A stretch of DNA of 57,599 bases, taken from positions 1-57,599 of the forward strand of contig CAYJJI010000007.1 of assembly GCA_964370475.1 (NCBI GenBank), given 5' to 3'. A model generated the notes under the pieces. The model searched no databases. It worked only from the letters and a program-made list of their open reading frames with translations, and was not told the origin of the DNA. The translations under genes and the position numbers were made by a program. Origin of the DNA: CAYJCL01 sp964370475 (GTDB lineage: Bacteria > Bacillota_I > Bacilli_A > RF39 > UBA660). Every line of letters begins with the position of its first letter. The stretch's first letter is position 1. This document shows, in pieces, positions 7,548 to 15,807 of the stretch.

Positions 7548-8270
7548 ATGGAAAAGTTTCAAATATTGTGTTTTAGTTCTACTGGCAATACTTATTATTT
7601 AGCTAAATACTTAGGTAAAAAATTGTATTGCTCTATTATAGGTTTGAATGATGAAATTAATTGTGATCATTTAATTATAATGAGTAGTATACATGCTTTT
7701 AGAGTCCCTTTATTTTTAAAGAAAAAGATTACTAATTGTTCAAAATTAAGTGTGATTGCTGTAGGGTGTAATGATAGTTTTATTAATAGTGCAGCAGGTA
7801 TTCATTTAATTAAGAAAGCTTATAGAAGTAATATAGACTTAATGGTTTATGACGTTCTTGCTATGCCTTTAACTATTGTTAAAAAGTTTGATGTTGATTA
7901 TGGTAAGAAAGTTATTGCTAATTCAATAAAGAAATTAGATGATTTAGCTGTATCTATTTTAAATAATAAAAAAAGTATTTTAAAAATACCTTTTAAATCT
8001 AAAGTTATGTCTTTGGTTCATTATATAGAAGTATTATTTGTCAAGTTATTTGGATTGGAACTTTTTTCTAATGAAAAATGTGTTAACTGTGGTTTGTGTG
8101 TTAAAGGATGTCCAAAGAAGAATATTAGGATGAAGAAGAAAATTAAGTTTGGATTGAATTGTATGATGTGTATGAAGTGCATTTATAGTTGTCCTGTTTC
8201 TGCTATTCATCCAAGAATATCTAAATTTATAGAATTTAAAGATGGTTATGATATAAATGATTATTTGTAA
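7548..8270 (+). CDS. EFR1-type flavodoxin/ferredoxin protein
   Basis: 240 aa. The N-terminus has a flavodoxin phosphate loop (CFSSTGNT, about 8-15). The C-terminus has two 4Fe-4S motifs, CVNCGLCVKGCP (about 181-192) and CMMCMKCIYSCP (about 205-216). This order, flavodoxin fold then 2[4Fe-4S], is that of the EFR1 electron-transfer proteins of anaerobic Firmicutes. The physiological partner is unknown. It directly abuts the convergent SpoIID-type gene, whose stop starts at the next base, with no terminator between them. Confidence 0.88.
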   Translation: MEKFQILCFSSTGNTYYLAKYLGKKLYCSIIGLNDEINCDHLIIMSSIHAFRVPLFLKKKITNCSKLSVIAVGCNDSFINSAAGIHLIKKAYRSNIDLMVYDVLAMPLTIVKKFDVDYGKKVIANSIKKLDDLAVSILNNKKSILKIPFKSKVMSLVHYIEVLFVKLFGLELFSNEKCVNCGLCVKGCPKKNIRMKKKIKFGLNCMMCMKCIYSCPVSAIHPRISKFIEFKDGYDINDYL

Positions 8271-9479
8271 TTATTCTCTGTCATATACACCAAATATCAT
8301 TCTTTTTACTGCTAAGTATAAGTATGATATTTTATACCAAGTACTGTAATCTATAATACCTGTAGTACTTAAATTGAATGTTTTTTGAAAGAATATTATT
8401 GAATCTTTTGTATTTTGATCGAAGTTGCCATTTGGTTCATTTATTTGAATTAAACCTGGATAATTGCCTCTTATGATATTTAGTTCGTTTTGAACTTTTT
8501 TTATGTCTTCATTACACATACCTAATTCCAGGTTGTATCCGGGAAAAGATGTTGGCAGTCCTTTGGTATAATTAGCTGACTTAAATTCTAAATCATTTCC
8601 ATAATAATATTTTAATATTTCATCATATGTGTAACCTTGTTGGCTTAGTTCTTGTGATCCCCATTGCCATAGCCATCCTTCGTTTTTTAAATTTTTTCCA
8701 TCACAGTACTGTGCAAGTATTGGTTCTTGTTTATTTGGTCTTTTTATATATTTTAAGATCATTTCATCTACTATTTTGTTTATCGTATCAAATGTAGTTC
8801 TATTGTGTGTATATTTTTGATCATACGCTGTTACTGATGTGATTGTAAAGTTATAACCTTTTGAAGGATACCATTCGGTGTATACTCTATTTAGTGTAAA
8901 TGAAATTATTGCCAAGACGTTTGCTTTAATTGCTTCTTTGTTCCATGATGAGTATATTTCGCTACATGCGACATTTTTTATGTAGTCTGAGAAGGTTACA
9001 TAATATTTTGGAACTCCTACTGAGCTAGGTGTTCCATCATGCACAATTATGTATTCTGGAATAATGACCTCTTTTAATACGTAATTTTGTGAATTTTTTA
9101 TTATGTCATTATAAAGTGGTGAGTATAAACCATTTATTACTATTGGAGGGTTGTTAATTGTTGTAGTATCGATACCTGATATATCTAGTGATTGTAAGTA
9201 TACATTTTGAATTGATGTTACATCAGGAAATATTTCTATATTGTTAATGTTAACTGAAGTTAAGCCTTCTTTTTTTACTGATATATTATAGCTTTTATAA
9301 GGATTGATATTTTTTAATGTTGATGAGTTTTCTTTAGAGTATGTTTCTAAAGTTATTGGTGTTGTTTGACCTAATTCGTTAGTGTTATATATCTGATCAT
9401 TTATTTTTACAATAGCATCCTTTATAGGTTGAGATATGTCATTGTTGTATACATTTATTGTTAAATATCCTTTATTCAT
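8271..9479 (-). CDS. SpoIID-domain protein with peptidoglycan-binding domain
   Basis: 402 aa. Residues 1-100 resemble a carboxypeptidase-regulatory-like beta sandwich. Residues ~165-300 have the SpoIID/LytB pattern: YIKNVACSEIYSSWNKEAIKA, matching YLxGVVxxEMxxxWxxEALKAQ with its catalytic Glu, then Asn/Tyr-rich segments ending in WGSQELSQQGY. Residues ~315-385 form a PG_binding_1 domain (VQNELN, GNFDQNTKDSIIFFQK, GIIDYSTW). SpoIID proteins cleave glycan strands during spore engulfment. Unlike classical SpoIID there is no signal peptide or membrane anchor, so a role inside a mother cell, in spore release, or non-classical export is possible. Transcribed divergently from the LysM gene. Confidence 0.85.
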   Translation of the reverse strand: MNKGYLTINVYNNDISQPIKDAIVKINDQIYNTNELGQTTPITLETYSKENSSTLKNINPYKSYNISVKKEGLTSVNINNIEIFPDVTSIQNVYLQSLDISGIDTTTINNPPIVINGLYSPLYNDIIKNSQNYVLKEVIIPEYIIVHDGTPSSVGVPKYYVTFSDYIKNVACSEIYSSWNKEAIKANVLAIISFTLNRVYTEWYPSKGYNFTITSVTAYDQKYTHNRTTFDTINKIVDEMILKYIKRPNKQEPILAQYCDGKNLKNEGWLWQWGSQELSQQGYTYDEILKYYYGNDLEFKSANYTKGLPTSFPGYNLELGMCNEDIKKVQNELNIIRGNYPGLIQINEPNGNFDQNTKDSIIFFQKTFNLSTTGIIDYSTWYKISYLYLAVKRMIFGVYDRE

Positions 9480-9547
9480 TATTTCAACTCCTATGTAAAT
9501 ATATTCATATTTTTGGTTATAAATACTATATTTTTATAGGAGGTTTT

Positions 9548-10453
9548 ATGGAATATCCTTTACTAGTTTATGGTGATAGTGGTAGTGATGTTGTCATGTA
9601 TCAACAGTTACTGAAAATGAATGGTTTTTTTCCAATTTCTACAACTGGTGTAATAGGTCCTGATACAATTAAATATACTAATGATTTTCAAAAATATTAT
9701 TCTTTAGAAGTTACTGGTAACGTGACTGAGGAGACTTGGGATAAATTATTTTTGCTAAGTAGTGGTTCGTCTACTTTTTCTGTCTTAAATAAAAGTACTT
9801 TATCTAAAGGTGATCAAGGAGAAGAAGTAGGAGAGGTACAACAAATTTTAAAAAATTTATTGTATTATGATGGTGAAATTAGTTATTATTTTGATGATAA
9901 TTTGTATTCTTCGGTTCAGAGTTATCAGTTTATAAATAAGTTAATTCCTGATGGTATTGTTGGATTAAATACTTGGAGTTCTTTATTGAGTTCTAATTAT
10001 ATATTAAGTTGTGATATCAGTACTGATAGTAATACATATACTGTTGTTGCTGGAGATACTTTATATAGTATTGCAAAGAAGTTTAGTACTTCTGTTGATA
10101 ATTTAAAACTTATAAACAATTTAAATAGTGATATTTTATCTATAGGTCAAGTTTTAAAATTAAGTGATATTAAAAAAACTTATGTAGTAATTGCAGGAGA
10201 TACTTTATATAGTATTGCAAAAAAGTTTAATACTACTGTTGATAATTTAAAACTTATAAACAATTTAAGTAGTAATATTTTGTCTATAGGTCAAGTTTTA
10301 GTAATATCAGATAATAATACTTATGTAGTAGTTGCAGGAGATACTTTATATAGTATTGCAAAGAAATTTAATACTACTGTTGATCAATTAATAAAAACGA
10401 ATAATTTATCTAGTACTGTTTTAAAAATTGGTCAAAAATTAGACGTATTGTAG
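9548..10453 (+). CDS. peptidoglycan-binding protein with three LysM repeats
   Basis: 301 aa. Two PG_binding_1 domains (about 5-65 and 78-150, each ending in a G-x-W pattern such as TEETWDKL and GLNTWSSL) are followed by three LysM repeats (about 162-206, 211-254, 257-301), each with AGDTLYSIAKKF. LysM binds N-acetylglucosamine polymers such as peptidoglycan or spore cortex. The start ATG at 9548 follows ATAGGAGG; upstream in-frame codons have no such site. No signal peptide is present, as in its divergent neighbour, which hints that both act on spore or dying-cell wall. The LysM repeats are very alike even in DNA, so they were duplicated recently or are homogenised. Confidence 0.9.
   Translation: MEYPLLVYGDSGSDVVMYQQLLKMNGFFPISTTGVIGPDTIKYTNDFQKYYSLEVTGNVTEETWDKLFLLSSGSSTFSVLNKSTLSKGDQGEEVGEVQQILKNLLYYDGEISYYFDDNLYSSVQSYQFINKLIPDGIVGLNTWSSLLSSNYILSCDISTDSNTYTVVAGDTLYSIAKKFSTSVDNLKLINNLNSDILSIGQVLKLSDIKKTYVVIAGDTLYSIAKKFNTTVDNLKLINNLSSNILSIGQVLVISDNNTYVVVAGDTLYSIAKKFNTTVDQLIKTNNLSSTVLKIGQKLDVL
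10055..10436 (+). repeat. three LysM-encoding DNA repeats
   Basis: The segments coding the three LysM domains share long near-identical blocks, for example GGAGATACTTTATATAGTAT, present in all three, and a longer shared block ending in AAACTTATAAACAATTTA in the first two. Such repeats can change in number by slippage or recombination. Confidence 0.85.
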
Positions 10454-10481
10454 CCAAAATTGATATTTGGTTACTTTTTTT
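10454..10481 (+). terminator. terminator of the LysM gene
   Basis: CCAAA/TTTGG hairpin, flanked by pairing GTA/TAC, then T7. Confidence 0.7.
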
Positions 10482-10558
10482 ATGGAATTTTATAATTTTA
10501 CTTTTCTTTAGTTACATTTCTGTGATATACTTGTTCGGTTGGCTTTATAGGAGGAAGT

Positions 10559-11569
10559 ATGGATTTAGTTGTTATGGGAGTTTTATTTTTTATTTTATGT
10601 ACTTTATTTTTATTAATATTAGTTTTGACACACTATATTATGCATAAGATAGAGAATAATTCTAAGGATAAAATGAAAGATAGATTGAAGAATTTAATTG
10701 TTAATATCAATGATAATGAAACGAAAGTTATTTTTACTAAGTTATTGAAGAAAGTTAATAACTTATTATTATTTGAAGAGTTATATGTTGAAGATAGTTC
10801 TATTATTAATTTTGAAGATAATATTGATGTTATAGCAGAATTATCAGTTTTTTATGCAAAAAAAAGTGAGTATAAAAGAATTTATTTTTCATATTTTTTA
10901 GCTTATATCAATGTAGATCATCCTGAGATTTCTAAATTTTTGGATAAAGCGATAGATACTAATGAGATATCTGGTATTGATAAAGTGTTGTTAATCACTT
11001 TAAAACAGGGGAATTATGATCACTTTTTAATGAAGTTGCATTGTATTAATAATGATAATATAGATTATAGTGCTAAATTATTAAGTGATCAAATGCTAGA
11101 ATATACTGGTGATAAGAAAGAATTAGCTTTTAATTTAATTGCTAGTTATTCTGAATTCAATTCTAACATAAGAAGAGCGATTATTATCTTTTCTAGATAT
11201 ATAAAGTATGATAAATATAAATCTATTTTAAAGTTATATAAAATTGAAGAAGATAAGGAATGTAGATTATCTATGATAAGATATTTTTCTAGTAGTAAAT
11301 TTAATGGTATTGATAAAGAGTTAATTGATACTGGACTTTCTACTGACGATTTTGAATATAAAGTTGTTATTTTACAGTCTTTAGAAAAATATAACTCTAA
11401 AAGGTCTTTAAAATATTTATATGATAATCTTAATGATGAAAATTATTATGTTATGAGTAGTGCTTTGGGTACTTTGAATAAATTAACTGACATAAGTGTT
11501 TTAAAAGAAAAGTATAATGAAAATGTTGATAGACATATTGACTTTTTATTAAGTAATGGAGGTATGTAA
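10559..11569 (+). CDS. membrane-anchored HEAT-like repeat protein
   Basis: 336 aa. One N-terminal membrane helix (about 3-27) is followed by a wholly helical soluble part. The last ~150 residues look like degenerate HEAT repeats (paired helices such as DFEYKVVILQSLEKY and NYYVMSSALGTLNKL). It starts with a TAGGAGG site. Its stop overlaps the start of the glycosyltransferase gene by one base (TAATG), so the two are translationally coupled. HEAT proteins next to membrane glycosyltransferases are usually scaffolds for polysaccharide synthases; here that is inferred from position. Confidence 0.75.
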   Translation: MDLVVMGVLFFILCTLFLLILVLTHYIMHKIENNSKDKMKDRLKNLIVNINDNETKVIFTKLLKKVNNLLLFEELYVEDSSIINFEDNIDVIAELSVFYAKKSEYKRIYFSYFLAYINVDHPEISKFLDKAIDTNEISGIDKVLLITLKQGNYDHFLMKLHCINNDNIDYSAKLLSDQMLEYTGDKKELAFNLIASYSEFNSNIRRAIIIFSRYIKYDKYKSILKLYKIEEDKECRLSMIRYFSSSKFNGIDKELIDTGLSTDDFEYKVVILQSLEKYNSKRSLKYLYDNLNDENYYVMSSALGTLNKLTDISVLKEKYNENVDRHIDFLLSNGGM

Positions 11570-12954
11570 TGTTTAATGATGTAATAAATGTAGTTAGTAT
11601 GATATTTATAATATATTTGTTTTTATATTGTTCTTTCTTATTTCTTGGAGTGTTTGTAGGAATTATATCTTTATATAAGAAAAGAGTAAGTAAGAAGTTT
11701 CAAAATGATATTAAAAGGGATTATTATTTACCAATATCTATTATTTGTCCTGCTTTTAATGAAGAGTTAATAATAATTAAATCTGTAGAGTCTTTATTAA
11801 CTTTGGATTAAAAAAATTATGAATTAGTTGTTGTTGATGATGGTAGTAAAGATGATACAAGTAAATTGTTGATTGAACATTTTGATTTAAAGAAAGTTAA
11901 AATGACTAAAGTTGGGAATATTAAAACTAAGAAAGTTGTTGCTTATTATTCTGGTAGATTTAATAATGTTGATATTGTTTTAGTTATTAAAGAAAATGGT
12001 AAGAAAGCTGATAGTGTTAATGCTGGTATTAACGTTGCTAAATATGGATATATTATTACTATGGATGCTGATACTATTTTGCCTAAAAATTCTTTAGAAG
12101 AAATTGTTAAACCTGTTATTATGTCTTCTAAAACAATTGCTGTTGGAGGATGTGTTAAATTAGTTAATAACTATGAAGTTGAAAATGGAATTTTAACTGA
12201 AAAAAATACTTTGCCAAATTTTTTGTTAGGTATTCAAGAATTATTATATGATCGTTCTTTTTTGTCTTCAAAATTTTTATTTAACGGAATTAATTGTAAT
12301 ACTAATATTTCTGGTGCTCAGGGATTATTTAAAAAGAGTCTTGTTATGAAAATAGGTGGATATAATTCTAATACTATCGGAGAAGATATGGACTTGGTAT
12401 TACGTCTTCATAAATATTGTTTAGAAAATAAAATAGATTATAATATTAAATATGTTGAAACTGCTAGATGTTATACTCAAGCTCCTGATACATTGAAGGC
12501 TTTTACTTCGCAACAAAGAAGATGGTATACTGGTCTTATACAGTGTTTATATAATTATAAGGAAATGTTATATAAACCTAAGTATGGATTATTTGGAACT
12601 TTTGCTATGAAATTTATGTTTTTGTTTGAATTTTTAGCTCCTATTATAGATATAGTAGGTCTTATATCTTTATTGTTATTAGCTGCTTTTTCATTCTCAG
12701 TAATAGAAAGTTTAGTTGTTTTAGGGGTATATATTGCATTGTGTAGTCTAGTTTCATTTGTTTCTTTTTTATTAAGAATATACAATGAGAATTTTTCTAG
12801 ACTTACGCCTCAATTGTTTTTCTTGATGCTATTTTATAGTATAATAGAAAATATTGGATTTAGACAGTTTATGAATTTTAAACGATTGGATGTATTATTT
12901 AGATATACTAAATATAGTCATTCATGGACACCTATTCCTAGAAAGGCATTGTAA
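11569..12954 (+). pseudogene. family 2 membrane glycosyltransferase with in-frame TAA
   Basis: Read through one TAA (11809-11811, codon 81), this is a 461-codon processive GT2 of the PgaC/hyaluronan-synthase type. All motifs are in the same frame: VVVDDGS (87-93), DAD (166-168), GEDMD (271-275) and QQRRW (315-319), with a membrane helix at the N-terminus and several at the C-terminus. The TAA stands where relatives have Tyr (LDYxNYE), so one substitution explains it; there is no frame change. If the stop is real, the first product is 80 residues without any catalytic motif, and a restart at TTG 11866 would lack the nucleotide-binding DDG. No other decay is visible, so the mutation is recent, a strain polymorphism or a sequencing error. 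Its start is coupled to the upstream gene. Confidence 0.85.
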
Positions 12955-12956
12955 TT

Positions 12957-13802
12957 ATGAAAAATATTATAATATGCGTAGTACTATATGGATTGTTTTT
13001 AATAGGTGCTTTTTTCTTCTTCTTTTCTGATAAAAGTTCTACTGAAGATTTGTCTGAGGAAGTTAAAATTGTTTATTATTCTACTTGGCTTTGGAATACA
13101 GATATAGTTAATAGTGAATCTTTTTTGAATATGACTGAAGAATATAAAATTGATACAGTTTATTTATATGTTAATATTACTGAAAGTCATAGTGATTTAT
13201 TGGAGAAAGTTAAAAAGTTAATTGATAATAATATTTCTGTTGAATTTTTATTTGGAGACCCTAATTATATTTTTTCAAGAGAAGAAGATGAACTTACTAA
13301 AATATTTAACTATATAGAAGAATATAATTCTAATGTTGATGAAACTTATTTAATTGATGTTGTTCATGTAGATGTTGAACCTCATGCTTTGAAAAATTGG
13401 AATAGTAATAAAGAAAGTTATGTATTACAATTTCAAATATATATGGAAAAATTGTCAGAAATGTTTGTTGATTATACAATAAATATTGATAGTGCTTATT
13501 GGTATGATGAAGTGCTATTTGATAATGATTATGGAAAAGGAAATCTTTTGGATTATCTAGCGGAGAGATATAATAAAGTTACATTAATGGCATATAATGA
13601 TGATTCTGATTTTATTATAAATGCTGTTTCTTATGAAATGAAAAAATTTGATAACATTGAAGTAGCTGTTGAATATGGTGATATCAGTGAAATTAATACT
13701 ACTTTTTATGATGAAGGAACAGATTTTATGTATAAAGAGTTAGATAAAGTTATTGATGTTTATCCTAATGTTAGTTTAGCTGTTCACGAAATAATAAATT
13801 AA
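12957..13802 (+). CDS. exported TIM-barrel-like protein, probable glycoside hydrolase
   Basis: 281 aa. An N-terminal membrane or uncleaved signal helix (about 3-23) precedes an extracellular domain with barrel-like strands: YYSTWLWN, VVHVDVEPHALKNW, YTINIDSAYWYDE, VTLMAYND and VSLAVHE. Acidic residues ending strands (DVEP, Asp-Ser near YW) look like a glycosidase active site. No exact family is recognised. It starts two bases after the glycosyltransferase stop, so HEAT protein, synthase and hydrolase form one operon. The likely role is trimming or modifying the exported polysaccharide, as PgaB does for PgaC. Role inferred. Confidence 0.75.
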   Translation: MKNIIICVVLYGLFLIGAFFFFFSDKSSTEDLSEEVKIVYYSTWLWNTDIVNSESFLNMTEEYKIDTVYLYVNITESHSDLLEKVKKLIDNNISVEFLFGDPNYIFSREEDELTKIFNYIEEYNSNVDETYLIDVVHVDVEPHALKNWNSNKESYVLQFQIYMEKLSEMFVDYTINIDSAYWYDEVLFDNDYGKGNLLDYLAERYNKVTLMAYNDDSDFIINAVSYEMKKFDNIEVAVEYGDISEINTTFYDEGTDFMYKELDKVIDVYPNVSLAVHEIIN

Positions 13803-13804
13803 TG

Positions 13805-13839
13805 CAAAAAAAATCAACTTGTCATGGTTGATTTTTTTT
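13805..13839 (+). terminator. terminator of the polysaccharide operon
   Basis: AATCAAC/GTTGATT (13812-13818 with 13827-13833), eight-base loop, T8. Confidence 0.9.
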
Positions 13840-14052
13840 AAGTATGCAGTATGTAATAAAATATGCATCTTCTACACAATACTGTTTACACTATTACGCG
13901 CCTTGACTAGCCCATACACACTATTTACTACTTTGGAATTTTGTGGTTAGTGTGATTAATATTTTTTGTTACATTCACTACATTTAACTATACTCTAGAT
14001 ATAGGCAACTCTTATTTTATACAAAAAGTTACCAGAATTATATAATTAAATA
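13840..14052. other. gene-free spacer, first part
   Basis: No supported ORF, tRNA or CRISPR is seen here. It is richer in C and G locally (around 13898-13915) than the rest of the window and contains near-repeats of a CACACTAT/TACACTATTAC type. An inverted repeat CACACTA/TAGTGTG lies at 13917-13923 and 13948-13954. It could be a decayed gene or RNA; I cannot assign it. Confidence 0.5.
14018..14046 (+). promoter_or_regulatory. candidate promoter of the small RNA at 14053
   Basis: TATACA (14018-14023), 17-bp spacer, TATAAT (14041-14046). Transcription would begin near 14053, exactly where the closing stem of the predicted RNA begins. Confidence 0.45.
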
Positions 14053-14203
14053 ATAGTGATTTGCATTGTAACAATTAATGATTAAATGTGTACCACTTGA
14101 ACGTTGGAACGATGTCTTTTGGTTCGACACCATTCTCGAATCATTAAATAAAGAACTATATGCTTTATTTAATAAATTAATTATAACACTATCTTTTTTT
14201 TTT
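14053..14203 (+). ncRNA. candidate structured small RNA with poly-U end
   Basis: A closing stem ATAGTG (14053-14058) with CACTAT (14187-14192) is followed at once by C and T10. Inside are nested stems TTAATGATT/AATCATTAA (14075-14083 with 14139-14147), ATGTGT/ACAC-c-AT (14086-14091 with 14127-14133) and TGAAC/GTTCG (14098-14102 with 14122-14126). A second hairpin with 11 perfect pairs follows, ATTAAATAAAG/CTTTATTTAAT (14143-14173). It shares five bases with the first stem, so the two compete. No known RNA family is recognised. Read by eye only. Confidence 0.4.
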
Positions 14204-14266
14204 GACAAGTATATTTTTTATTTTTTTTATGATATATTATGTTTATACTAATTTGGGGGTTATTAT

Positions 14267-14533
14267 ATGGATTATATTTTTTACTATTATTTTGTTTTAT
14301 CATTTATAACTTTTTTTTTATTTGGATTAGATAAAATTAAAGCTATTAAAAAAATGAGAAGAATTAAAGAAACAACTTTATTTTTATTTAGTTTTCTGGG
14401 TGGTTTTGTTGGTTCTTTCTTAGCCATGATTTTATTTAGACATAAAATTAAAAAAATTAAGTTTTTATTGATGTATATATTTTTAGTTTTAATTCATTTA
14501 AGTATTGTATATGTTATTTGGAGGTGTATATGA
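14267..14533 (+). CDS. DUF1294 small membrane protein
   Basis: 88 aa with three or so membrane helices. The DUF1294 pattern is clear: FGLDKIKA, RIKETTLFLFSFLGGFVGSFLAMILFRHK. Function of the family is unknown. Its TGA stop overlaps the ATG of the next gene (ATGA, 14530-14533), so translation of the two is coupled; this overlap explains one of the rare TGA stops here. Confidence 0.9.
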   Translation: MDYIFYYYFVLSFITFFLFGLDKIKAIKKMRRIKETTLFLFSFLGGFVGSFLAMILFRHKIKKIKFLLMYIFLVLIHLSIVYVIWRCI

Positions 14534-15057
14534 AAATTTTATTTTTTTCGGATATTCATGGTATAGATAAAAATATTTCTTATATTAAGGCTTTAATTGA
14601 TAAAGAATCATTTGACAAAGTTATTGTATTAGGAGATTTATTTTGTAAACATCCTAATGGTGATTTCGATGAATGTTTTTTAGATGATTTTATAAGTAAA
14701 TATAAGGAAAAATTAATATTTATTAGAGGCAATTGTGATGTTGGTATAGATTTTGAATTATTTTTAGATGATTATTATTCTTTTAATGATGGGTGTTTGA
14801 AAGTCATTTGTACTCATGGACATAAAGATGATGTTTGTCTTTTAGGAGAAGCTAATGTATATGTTTATGGACATAAACATGTACCTAGTATTGATCTTGT
14901 AGATGATAAATTATTTATTTGTGTTGGATCTATTTCTTTACCTAGAAATAATAGTGAGGAATCTTATTGTATTTATGAAAATGGTGAATTTATTATTTAT
15001 GGACTAGATGGCAAAGTGCTGGATATTTACAATACGAGGAATGTTATTGACATTTAA
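14530..15057 (+). CDS. YfcE/MJ0936-type metallophosphoesterase
   Basis: 175 aa, typical of this family. Metal-ligand motifs are all present: DIHG near residue 8, GDLF (about 35), GNCD (about 69), CTHGHK (about 97) and GHKH (about 116). Relatives hydrolyse phosphodiesters such as bis-pNPP in vitro; physiological substrates are poorly known. The start at 14530 is chosen since GGAGGTG lies just before it and the family begins MKILFFSDIHG; a TTG at 14518 is less likely. Coupled to the DUF1294 gene by ATGA overlap. Confidence 0.92.
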   Translation: MKILFFSDIHGIDKNISYIKALIDKESFDKVIVLGDLFCKHPNGDFDECFLDDFISKYKEKLIFIRGNCDVGIDFELFLDDYYSFNDGCLKVICTHGHKDDVCLLGEANVYVYGHKHVPSIDLVDDKLFICVGSISLPRNNSEESYCIYENGEFIIYGLDGKVLDIYNTRNVIDI

Positions 15058-15080
15058 TGTTTATTAACGTTCGTTTTTTT
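15056..15080 (+). terminator. weak terminator after the phosphoesterase gene
   Basis: AATGTT/AACGTT with a four-base loop, CG, then T7. A TATAAT for the ABC genes follows a few bases on. Confidence 0.45.
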
Positions 15081-15104
15081 GTTATAATTATTTAAGGTGA
15101 TAGT

Positions 15105-15806
15105 ATGAGTTATATTAAGTTTACAAATGTTAAGAAAGAGTATGTTGTTGGTGAAGTAAATATTCATGCTTTGTCGGGAGCTGATTTTGAAATCGATAAA
15201 GGTGAATTAGTTATTATTGCTGGTCCTTCTGGTGCAGGTAAAAGTACTATTTTGAATTTATTAGGTGGGATGGATTATGCAACTTCTGGAAGTATTTTAG
15301 TAGATGATAAAGATATAACTAACTATAATGAGTCTTTAATTACTGAGTATAGACGTTACGATATAGGTTTTGTTTTTCAATTTTATAATTTAATTCAAAA
15401 TTTAACTGCTAAGGAGAATATAGAGTTAGCTACTCAAATTTGTCGAAGTCCTTTAAATATTGATAATGTTATTAAAAGTGTAGGTCTTAAAAATAGAAAA
15501 AACAACTTTCCTTCTAAATTATCTGGTGGAGAGCAACAAAGGGTTGCTATAGCAAGAGCTATAGCAAAAAATCCAAAAATTTTATTATGTGATGAACCTA
15601 CTGGTGCTCTTGATTATGTTACTAGTAAACAAATTTTAAAATTATTGCAAGATATGTGTAAAGAATATAAGATGACGGTTGTTATTATTACTCATAATTT
15701 AGGTATATGTCCAATGGGTGATAAAGTAATACAAGTTAAAAACGGAAAGATATCATCTGTAATTAAGAATAAAAAGCCTATTAGTGCTGATGAATTAGAG
15801 TGGTAA
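15105..15806 (+). CDS. ABC transporter ATP-binding protein (MacB/LolD type)
   Basis: 233 aa. Walker A GPSGAGKST (about 39-47), Q-loop FVFQFYNL, signature LSGGEQQRVAIARA and Walker B ILLCDEPTGALD are all intact. Its subfamily pairs with FtsX-type permeases that move lipoproteins, peptides or antibiotics, or act by mechanical signalling. The permease starts two bases after its stop. Substrate unknown. Confidence 0.95.
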   Translation: MSYIKFTNVKKEYVVGEVNIHALSGADFEIDKGELVIIAGPSGAGKSTILNLLGGMDYATSGSILVDDKDITNYNESLITEYRRYDIGFVFQFYNLIQNLTAKENIELATQICRSPLNIDNVIKSVGLKNRKNNFPSKLSGGEQQRVAIARAIAKNPKILLCDEPTGALDYVTSKQILKLLQDMCKEYKMTVVIITHNLGICPMGDKVIQVKNGKISSVIKNKKPISADELEW

Positions 15807-15807
15807 T

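Noticed and set aside
9458..9547. Longer N-terminus of the LysM protein acting as a signal peptide
   Set aside because: The hydrophobic upstream residues read through the ribosome binding site ATAGGAGG and the divergent promoter region, so the ATG at 9548 is the better start.
11809..11811. Recoding of TAA as an amino acid
   Set aside because: TAA is the commonest stop in the other genes of the window.
11569..12954. Two separate glycosyltransferase genes
   Set aside because: Both pieces are in the same frame with one TAA between, and the essential DDG motif lies in the gap between the stop and the next possible start.
14053..14203. tRNA, tmRNA, SRP RNA or T-box
   Set aside because: GGTTCGA at 14121-14127 looked like a T-loop, but the required stems, CCA end, GGAAG-type loop or T-box core (GGTGG-AACCGCG) are absent.
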